DNA of 47,968 nucleotides from Actinomycetota bacterium. GTDB taxonomy: Bacteria > Actinomycetota > Acidimicrobiia > Acidimicrobiales > Ilumatobacteraceae. The stretch lies in NCBI GenBank assembly GCA_963169665.1, contig CAUJET010000085.1, forward strand, positions 1 to 47,968, read 5' to 3'. Of this stretch, positions 42,718-47,968 are shown piece after piece (position 1 is the stretch's first letter; each line of letters opens with the position of its first letter). Made by a program: the position numbers and the translations under genes. The notes under the pieces are model-generated. The model searched no databases. It had not been told where the DNA came from and worked only from the letters and a program-made list of their open reading frames with translations.

Positions 42718-43143
42718 TCAGGCGGCGGCGATCGCGGCGAGCTGGAGTTCGCCCATCGCGATCGTGATGCTGCGGCCGTCGGCGTAGCCGAGGTGCAGGG
42801 CGCAGGTGCCGTCGACCGCGGTGTGCTCGATCTTGAGCCGGCCCGTCAGGGTGTTCGACCACAGTGCCGCTTCCTCGCGGTCGAGGGCGAGGTCGGTCGG
42901 TTCCACGGCGGGCTGCTGGTGGGCGAGCAACCAGTGGGCGATGGCCCGCGGGGAGCGTGTGCACGAGCATCCGTGCGAGCCGAGCACGCGGGCGTTGGCC
43001 ACGTGGGCGGGCTGGAGCGGTCGTTCGCCTCGTGCCGGCTGGGCCGGTTCCAACGCCGGTTCCATGTGCGGTTCGACGACGGGCGCGGCCGAAGCCGTGC
43101 TCGTGGTGGGACGGAGGCGCTGGACGGTCGTGCGGGTGGCCAC
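42718..43143 (-). CDS. Hypothetical protein
   Basis: A ~141-residue product from GTG 43143. The N-terminal half is Pro/Thr/Glu-rich with PALEPAQPA, then GSHGCSCTRSPRAIAHWLLAHQ-like text with two cysteines, and a C-terminal part (DGTCALHLGYADGRSITIAMGELQLA) with beta-strand character. No family recognised. The start is uncertain. The opposite strand has an open frame too, but this one has more natural composition and ends exactly against the upstream gene. Confidence 0.5.
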   Translation of the reverse strand: MATRTTVQRLRPTTSTASAAPVVEPHMEPALEPAQPARGERPLQPAHVANARVLGSHGCSCTRSPRAIAHWLLAHQQPAVEPTDLALDREEAALWSNTLTGRLKIEHTAVDGTCALHLGYADGRSITIAMGELQLAAIAAA

Positions 43144-43270
43144 GGACCCGACCGTCCCCGGGATCGGCCGACGTGCACGGAGGTGTGGGGGCTTCGACGA
43201 TCCTTGACGTGATCTCGATCGCGTCCTGACGCCCGGTCCGGCGGGGACTACCGGACACGCGGGGGTCGAG

Positions 43271-43897
43271 TCAGTGGTCGGGGGCGAAGTCGTCGGCCTC
43301 GACGAGATCGAGGAACGCCCGGAAGTGGGCCACCTCGACCTCCAACGCCGGTCCGGCCAGGTGATCGTCGAGCCAGCGCGCCGGACGCGTCCCGGCCCGG
43401 TCGCGGCCCTCGGACGGGTCATCGCCGAGCACATCGTCCTCCAGATCGTCCGGTCCGTCGAGCTCGTCGTCGTCGAACCAGTCGTCGGCGAGGAGCTGGG
43501 GCGAGGCGCCGGCAGCGACGAGGACGGCCTCGGTCACGTACACGGGCGCTCCGACGCGCATGGCGAGCGCGATCGCGTCGGATGCCCGGCTGTCGACCTG
43601 TTCGGGGCCGTGGGGCCCCGTGAGGGTGAGATGGGCGATGAACGTGCCGTTGCGCAGGTCGACCACCTCGGCGGCGTCGACCCGGGCGTCGAGCCGGCCG
43701 AGCAGCTCGGCCATCACGTCGTGGGCGAGCGGGCGGGGCGGGACGTGTCCCGTGAGCGCCATCGCGATCGACGCAGCCTCGGGGCCGCCGATGTGGATGG
43801 GCAGCACCCGGTGCGGGGCGTCGTACTCGCGCAGCAGCACGACGGGCGTGTTGGTGCCCTGTTCCAGGTGCACACCTGCGACCTCGACCCGCTGCAT
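43271..43897 (-). CDS. Bifunctional nuclease domain protein (DUF151)
   Basis: A 208-residue protein. The DUF151/BFN domain covers about 1-130: VVLLREYDAPHRVLPIHIG, EAASIAMALTGHVPPRPLAHDVM, DARVDAAEVVDLRNGTFIAHL and DSRASDAIALAMRVGAPVYV. An acidic stretch (about 143-168) follows and then a C-terminal UVR-like helix region. Actinobacterial members are widespread, and the plant homologue has DNase/RNase activity; the bacterial role is unclear. Start ATG 43897; upstream GTG is possible. Confidence 0.9.
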   Translation of the reverse strand: MQRVEVAGVHLEQGTNTPVVLLREYDAPHRVLPIHIGGPEAASIAMALTGHVPPRPLAHDVMAELLGRLDARVDAAEVVDLRNGTFIAHLTLTGPHGPEQVDSRASDAIALAMRVGAPVYVTEAVLVAAGASPQLLADDWFDDDELDGPDDLEDDVLGDDPSEGRDRAGTRPARWLDDHLAGPALEVEVAHFRAFLDLVEADDFAPDH

Positions 43898-44128
43898 GTG
43901 GGTGACCGTACCGACGGGTGCCCCGGTTCTCCAGGGTTCGGTGTCCATCTTGACGGTCACTGACCGGAACCAGCCCTGACCAGCCGGTCGGCGGTGACGC
44001 ACCGGCACGCTGCGCCACCGGCGGACGCGGAGCGTGGTCGACGGCGCGTGGTCGCCGGTGCGTGTCGCCCCGGCCCGGATGGCCGGTCACCGGCACCGGC
44101 GGATGCATGATGGATGGGTGGAGGAGCG

Positions 44129-44878
44129 ATGACCGACGGCACCCCCGACCGTGCCCAGGCCCCGTCAGCGGCATCGGCGCCGCCGCCGATGCCGGACCTG
44201 GCGATCGATCGCCGCGCTGCGGTGCAGCGCATCCAGCTCGACGCCGGTTCGTGGGTCGACCTGGTGACCGGGTTCGTGCGCGACCCGGTGGCCGCCCTCG
44301 CCGAGGCCCACGAGCACACACCGTGGGTCCAGAACGAGGTGCTCCGCTACGACACCTACGTGCCCGAGCAGCGCCTGAGCGCCGGGCTGCGAGCCGACTC
44401 GGCCCCGTTGCTGCGCCAGACCGACCTGCACCTCACGAGCACGTACCGGCAGCGGTTCACCGGTGTCGCCGCGATCCTCTACCGCGATGGCCAGGACTTC
44501 CAGGGCCTGCACAGCGATCGGGAGATGCGCTGGCTCGACGACACGCTGATCGCGATCATGGTGCTCGGCCAGCGGCGGCCGTTCGTGATCCGGCGCCGAG
44601 CCCCGATGGCCGAGGTGGTCGAGCGGGTGCCGGCCGGTTCGGCACCCGACGACCTGGTGCTCACACCGGGGGAGGGCGATCTGCTGGTGATGGGTGGCGC
44701 CTGCCAGCGCGACTGGCTCCACGGCATCCCGCGAGCCGACACGCCGAAGCCGAGGATCTCGCTCACCTGGCGATGGACGAGCCGCCACGGGCGGCCAGAC
44801 ACCAACCCCGGCTACTTCGACGGGCGCCAGTTCAGCGACCGGCCGCGCCAACCCGGCACCCGCACCCGACCGCGCTGA
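44129..44878 (+). CDS. AlkB-like 2-oxoglutarate/Fe(II) dioxygenase
   Basis: A 249-residue oxygenase. Iron ligands His128 and Asp130 (GLHSDRE) and His198 (DWLHGIP), with Arg209 and Arg215 (PRISLTWRW) for 2-oxoglutarate, follow the AlkB pattern. GDLLVMGG and the RxxSLTxR order support AlkB-type repair of alkylated bases. The first ~40 residues are disordered. Start ATG 44129 with GGAGGAG just upstream. No ada gene is adjacent. Confidence 0.87.
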   Translation: MTDGTPDRAQAPSAASAPPPMPDLAIDRRAAVQRIQLDAGSWVDLVTGFVRDPVAALAEAHEHTPWVQNEVLRYDTYVPEQRLSAGLRADSAPLLRQTDLHLTSTYRQRFTGVAAILYRDGQDFQGLHSDREMRWLDDTLIAIMVLGQRRPFVIRRRAPMAEVVERVPAGSAPDDLVLTPGEGDLLVMGGACQRDWLHGIPRADTPKPRISLTWRWTSRHGRPDTNPGYFDGRQFSDRPRQPGTRTRPR

Positions 44879-44918
44879 CGCATCCCGCTGACGAGTGGCG
44901 GGCCGAATCACGGGCGAG

Positions 44919-44968
44919 CCGCGGGAACCGCGGGAACCGCAGGAATCGTGGGAACCGCGGGAACCGTG
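44919..44968. repeat. 9-bp tandem repeat (CCGCGGGAA), ~5.5 copies
   Basis: Degenerate 9-bp units between the AlkB-like gene and the CoA-transferase. It is a minisatellite; the period does not fit CRISPR. Confidence 0.7.
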
Positions 44969-45000
44969 GACGCGAGCTCGGCGCGGGACAGACTCGGGGC

Positions 45001-46257
45001 GTGCCCGACGTCCCACCGCCGCCCGCCGCCCCGGATCCGATCGATCCGGCCGACCAGATCACCCCGGTCCCCCCGGCGCGCCCCGGGCCACTCGCCGGCG
45101 TCAGGGTGCTCGACCTCACCTCGGTGATCATGGGTCCGTACGCCACCCAGGCCCTCGGCGACCTCGGCGCGGACGTGATCTGCGTGGAGGCGGTCACCGG
45201 CGACACCAATCGGATCATGGGTCCCGGCCCGGTGCCCGGCATGTCCGGGGTGGCGCTCAACCTGCTGCGCAACAAGCGCAACGTGTGCCTCGACCTGAAG
45301 CGGCCGGCGGGACGCGACGCCTGCCTGCGTCTCATCGCGTCGTGCGACGTGTTCGTCACCAATCTGCGGCCGGGTCCGCTGCACCGGCTCGGACTCGACC
45401 ACGCCTCGGTGTCCGTGCTGCGCCCCGACATCGTCATGTGCCAGGCGTACGGTTGGCCGGCTGCGTCGCCGTCGGGCGGGGGTGAGAGCGACAAGCCGGC
45501 CTACGACGACGTCATCCAGGCGGTGTCGGGGGTGGCGCACTCGTTCGAACTCCGCGACGGGGTACCGGCCATGGCGCCGTTCCTCGTCGCCGACAAGGTG
45601 GCCGGGCTCACGGTGACCCAGGCGATCCTGGCCGCGCTGTTCCACCGCGAACGCACGGGCGAGGGCCAGTTCGTCGAGGTCGCGATGGTGGACGCGCTGC
45701 GCTCGTTCAACCTGGTCGAGCACGGGTGCGCCGCGGTACCCGAACCGCCGCTCGGCCCCGCCGGGTACCCGCGCATCGTGACGCCCGATCGTCGTCCGTT
45801 CCGCACCACCGACGGGTGGATCGCGGTGCTGCCGTACTCGACGGCGAACTACCAGGACGTGTTCCGCGAGGGTGGGCGCCACGATCTGCTCGACGACGTG
45901 CGGATCCGCAGCGCCCGGTCGCGCATGGCCCATGCAGGCGAGCTCTACGCGATCGTGGCGGAGGTGGTGGCGTTGCGCTCGACCTCGTTCTGGGTGCGGT
46001 TCTGCGAGGACCACGACATCCCCGCCGGTGCCGTGCGCACCCTCGACGAGTTGGTGCGGGAGCTGCCCGTGGTGGAGCACCCGACGGCGGGCGCCTACCA
46101 CGAGGTGCCGGCCCCCTGGCACTTCTCGGCGACACCGGCGAGCGTGCGACGTCCGGCGCCGATGCTCGGCGAACACTCCCGCGAGGTGCTGCTCGAGGCC
46201 GGCCTGTCCGACGCCGAGATCGACGCGATGGTCGACAGCGGCGCGATCCCCGTCTGA
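45001..46257 (+). CDS. Class III CoA-transferase (CaiB/BaiF family)
   Basis: A 418-residue enzyme, family-typical length. N-terminal Pro-rich (1-28), then GVRVLDLTSVIMGPYATQ, LGADVICVEA, LNLLRNKRNVCLDLKR, the catalytic Asp region KPAYDDVIQAVSG and GEGQFVEVAMVD. It transfers CoA between a donor acyl-CoA and a carboxylic acid; substrates unknown. It starts at GTG 45001, downstream of a 9-bp repeat, with no strong ribosome site. The last codons lie in an 11-bp tandem repeat which includes the stop. Confidence 0.88.
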   Translation: MPDVPPPPAAPDPIDPADQITPVPPARPGPLAGVRVLDLTSVIMGPYATQALGDLGADVICVEAVTGDTNRIMGPGPVPGMSGVALNLLRNKRNVCLDLKRPAGRDACLRLIASCDVFVTNLRPGPLHRLGLDHASVSVLRPDIVMCQAYGWPAASPSGGGESDKPAYDDVIQAVSGVAHSFELRDGVPAMAPFLVADKVAGLTVTQAILAALFHRERTGEGQFVEVAMVDALRSFNLVEHGCAAVPEPPLGPAGYPRIVTPDRRPFRTTDGWIAVLPYSTANYQDVFREGGRHDLLDDVRIRSARSRMAHAGELYAIVAEVVALRSTSFWVRFCEDHDIPAGAVRTLDELVRELPVVEHPTAGAYHEVPAPWHFSATPASVRRPAPMLGEHSREVLLEAGLSDAEIDAMVDSGAIPV

Positions 46258-46328
46258 TCCCCGTCTGATCCCGGTCGGATCCCGGTCGGATCCCGGCCAG
46301 ATCCCGGCCAGATCCCGGTCGGATCCGG
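46245..46328. repeat. 11-bp tandem repeat (GATCCCGGTCG), ~7.6 copies
   Basis: Units of exactly 11 bp from 46245 to about 46328. The first unit contains the end of the CoA-transferase and its TGA (46255-46257). Variants occur in adjacent pairs (units 1-2, 3-4, 5-6), which indicates local duplication. Confidence 0.8.
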
Positions 46329-46458
46329 CCGGCCGACGACGTCCGGGCCGGGAGCGCAACGGGACCTTGGTCCGATCGCGGGCGGACCTTGCGCCCGTTC
46401 CGCCGATCGGTCGAACGGAGGAGAGTGGCCCGAACGACCATGCTCGGAGGGAGTTCGG

Positions 46459-47799
46459 ATGTCGGCGACCAAGCCCATCACGAAGGCGACCACCGCCGCG
46501 AAGGCGACCACCGCCGCGAAGGCGACCACCGCCGCGAAGGCGACCACCGCCGCAAAGGTGACCGCCGCGAAGGTGACCGGCGCGAAGGTGACCGGCGCGA
46601 AGGTGACCGGCGCGAAGACGACCGGCGCGAAGACGACCGGCGCGAAGACGACGACAGCCGCGACGGCGACGAGGACGCAGGCCGGGTCTGCGATGGATGG
46701 CGAGACGCCGCGGCGGGTAGCCGATGGTGACGTGCCGGACGATCTGTCCGACCGCGGTGTCGAACGGTTCGTCACCGACGGTGCCGTCGAGGCCGCCGAG
46801 CACGCACGGTTGCAGGCCATCCGCGACGTGCTCGCCCGGGCAGATCGAGGGGAGCTGCGCGACGTCTCGAGGTGGTTGCAGGCAGTGCTGGAGGGGACGT
46901 CGCCCGACGAGACGGCGCACCTGCGCGAGCTCGCCGCCGCTGAGGACTCGCCGGTGTTCGGCACGTTGCCGATCAACCCCGACGACGAGCTCGCCGACGA
47001 CTGGATGCGCGCTGCGTACCCGTACGCCAATCTGATGCGGCGTCGGACCTATGAGCAGCAGAAGTACATGTTGCAGGTCGAGCTGCTGAAGCTGCAGGCG
47101 TGGGCGAAGGACAGCGGTCAGCGGATCGTGGTCCTGTTCGAGGGCCGCGACGCGGCGGGCAAGGGCGGCACGATCAAGCGGTTCATGGAGCACCTCAACC
47201 CACGTGGCGCCCGAGTCGTGGCGCTGGAGAAGCCGACCGAAGCCGAGTCGGGGCAGTGGTACTTCCAGCGGTACGTGCAACACCTGCCGACGCGGGGCGA
47301 GATCGTGCTGTTCGACCGGAGCTGGTACAACCGCGCCGGTGTGGAGCGGGTGATGTGCTTCTGCTCGGATGCCGAGTACCACGAGTTCATGCGCCAGGCG
47401 CCCGAGTTCGAGCGCAACCTCGTGCGCAGCGGTGTGCACCTGGTGAAGTTCTGGTTCTCGGTGAGTCGCCCCGAACAGCAGCGGCGCTTCGCCGAACGCC
47501 AGCATCATCCGCTCAAGCATTGGAAGCTGTCGCCGATCGACCTTGCATCACTCGACAAGTGGGAGGAGTACACCACCGCGAAAGAGGCGATGTTTCGCGC
47601 CACCGACACCACCGACGCGCCATGGACCGTGATCAAGAGCGACTGCAAGAAGCGGGCCCGACTGAACGCGATGCGGTATGTACTGCACAAGCTGCCGTAC
47701 GACGACAAGGAGATCGATCGCATCGGTCCACTCGACCCGTTGATCGTGGGGCGCGCCCATGTGGTGTTCGAGCAGGGGGAGCACATCCCGCTGCTCTGA
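46459..47799 (+). CDS. ppk2: Polyphosphate kinase 2 with H1-like N-terminal repeats
   Basis: A 446-residue PPK2 protein that moves phosphate between polyphosphate and nucleotides. The kinase domain (about 185-440) has Walker A FEGRDAAGKGG (227-237), Walker B with FDRSWYNRAGVERVM (285-299) and the lid stretch RRFAERQHHPLKHWKLSPID. The N-terminus (1-75) is Lys/Thr/Ala-rich: four KATTAA units, then seven KVTGA/KTTGA units, like histone H1/HU tails. Residues 80-180 are a helical linker. Start ATG 46459 has GGAGGGAG upstream; Met79 would remove the tail but has no such site and the repeats keep frame. Confidence 0.92.
   Translation: MSATKPITKATTAAKATTAAKATTAAKATTAAKVTAAKVTGAKVTGAKVTGAKTTGAKTTGAKTTTAATATRTQAGSAMDGETPRRVADGDVPDDLSDRGVERFVTDGAVEAAEHARLQAIRDVLARADRGELRDVSRWLQAVLEGTSPDETAHLRELAAAEDSPVFGTLPINPDDELADDWMRAAYPYANLMRRRTYEQQKYMLQVELLKLQAWAKDSGQRIVVLFEGRDAAGKGGTIKRFMEHLNPRGARVVALEKPTEAESGQWYFQRYVQHLPTRGEIVLFDRSWYNRAGVERVMCFCSDAEYHEFMRQAPEFERNLVRSGVHLVKFWFSVSRPEQQRRFAERQHHPLKHWKLSPIDLASLDKWEEYTTAKEAMFRATDTTDAPWTVIKSDCKKRARLNAMRYVLHKLPYDDKEIDRIGPLDPLIVGRAHVVFEQGEHIPLL
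46483..46655. repeat. 18-bp then 15-bp in-frame repeats of the ppk2 5' end
   Basis: About four 18-bp units followed by about seven 15-bp units, all multiples of three, encode the basic N-terminal tail. The periods correspond to hexapeptide and pentapeptide repeats, so copy-number change alters tail length without frameshift. Confidence 0.8.
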
Positions 47800-47859
47800 G
47801 GGGCTGCCCTGCCGCGGTGGCCCATCCGCTCGCACCATCGATCTGATTCGTGCCCGGAC

Positions 47860-47968
47860 GCGGCACTGGCCGCGGGGGGGGCTGGCGGCCCCGGCGCCCC
47901 GCGGCCCCCGCGGCGCGCGTCCGGGGCCGGACCGCGGCCCCGGCCCGGCCCCACGGGCGCCCCCCGCT
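47860..47968. other. G/C-only tail of the window
   Basis: The last ~100 bases contain scarcely any A or T and have homopolymer runs of eight or more G and repeated C runs. No gene. The composition is unlike the rest of the window and suggests low-quality sequence at a contig end. Confidence 0.5.

Noticed and set aside
44919..46328. Possible CRISPR array
   Set aside because: Repeats are 9 and 11 bp in direct tandem with no spacers.
44908..47520. 870-codon minus-strand open frame
   Set aside because: Antisense to the CoA-transferase and ppk2, both with intact motifs; translation is Arg/Gly/His-rich without domain features.

Overview
This window is very GC-rich, gene-dense chromosomal DNA from an actinobacterium. 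Evidence for this includes a Gram-positive-type LexA box, TAnnnT -10 boxes close to start codons, heavy GTG start use, GTGA/ATGA gene overlaps, and families frequent in Actinobacteria (DUF222-HNH, DUF3072, DUF7715-like, SulP, class III CoA-transferase). The style recalls Acidimicrobiia such as Ilumatobacter relatives, but that is inference; there is no rRNA or marker gene to fix it. I see no tRNA, rRNA, CRISPR array, insertion sequence or prophage.

Layout. 79-2296 (minus): a three-gene flavin electron-transfer cassette (haem membrane protein, FMN-binding protein with a flavinylation motif, ApbE flavin transferase). 2442-6060: LysE exporter, divergent uppP, a pyridine-nucleotide-disulfide oxidoreductase and a small overlapping membrane protein. 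6088-11269 (minus): a conserved hypothetical, an amidohydrolase, an FtsX/MacB-type permease without ATPase, and a lone type IV prepilin. 11459-15198 (plus): an SDR, an FGGY kinase and an FAD oxidase corresponding to the E. coli ygcW-ygcE-ygcU set. 15225-21507 (minus): zwf, SulP transporter, a ferritin-like protein with a Lys/Ala tail, a DUF2165 membrane protein and a dimethylformamidase-like protein.

21666-24354 (plus): a secreted Thr-rich protein and a CotH lipoprotein. 24361-27955 (minus): a translationally coupled operon of a secreted protein with a PEP-CTERM-like tail, an exosortase with a full Cys/Arg/His triad, and an envelope glycosyltransferase. This is the most unusual system in the window. 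28164-32976: a haloalkane dehalogenase, then a divergent block for oxidative L-fucose catabolism (fuconolactonase-like, fuconate dehydratase, SDR) with a tyrosine phosphatase. 33091-35419: a phosphodiester glycosidase (NAGPA) and a GT2-GtrA fusion. The CotH and NAGPA genes both carry upstream 11-bp-period direct repeats like mycobacterial PhoP boxes, which suggests co-regulated envelope functions.

35420-38091: a noncoding region with tandem palindrome-bearing repeats, a DUF3072 gene, an SOS-controlled DUF222-HNH gene and a DUF7715-like gene. 38148-42717: a PLP enzyme, DedA, an ArsB/SLC13-like permease and a membrane protein. 42718-47799: a small hypothetical, a DUF151 nuclease-like gene, an AlkB-like oxygenase, a CoA-transferase and a polyphosphate kinase 2 with a histone-H1-like N-terminus. 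The last ~100 bases are almost pure G/C with homopolymers and may be a poor-quality contig end. Family calls rest on reading motifs and on memory of the families; no searches were run.
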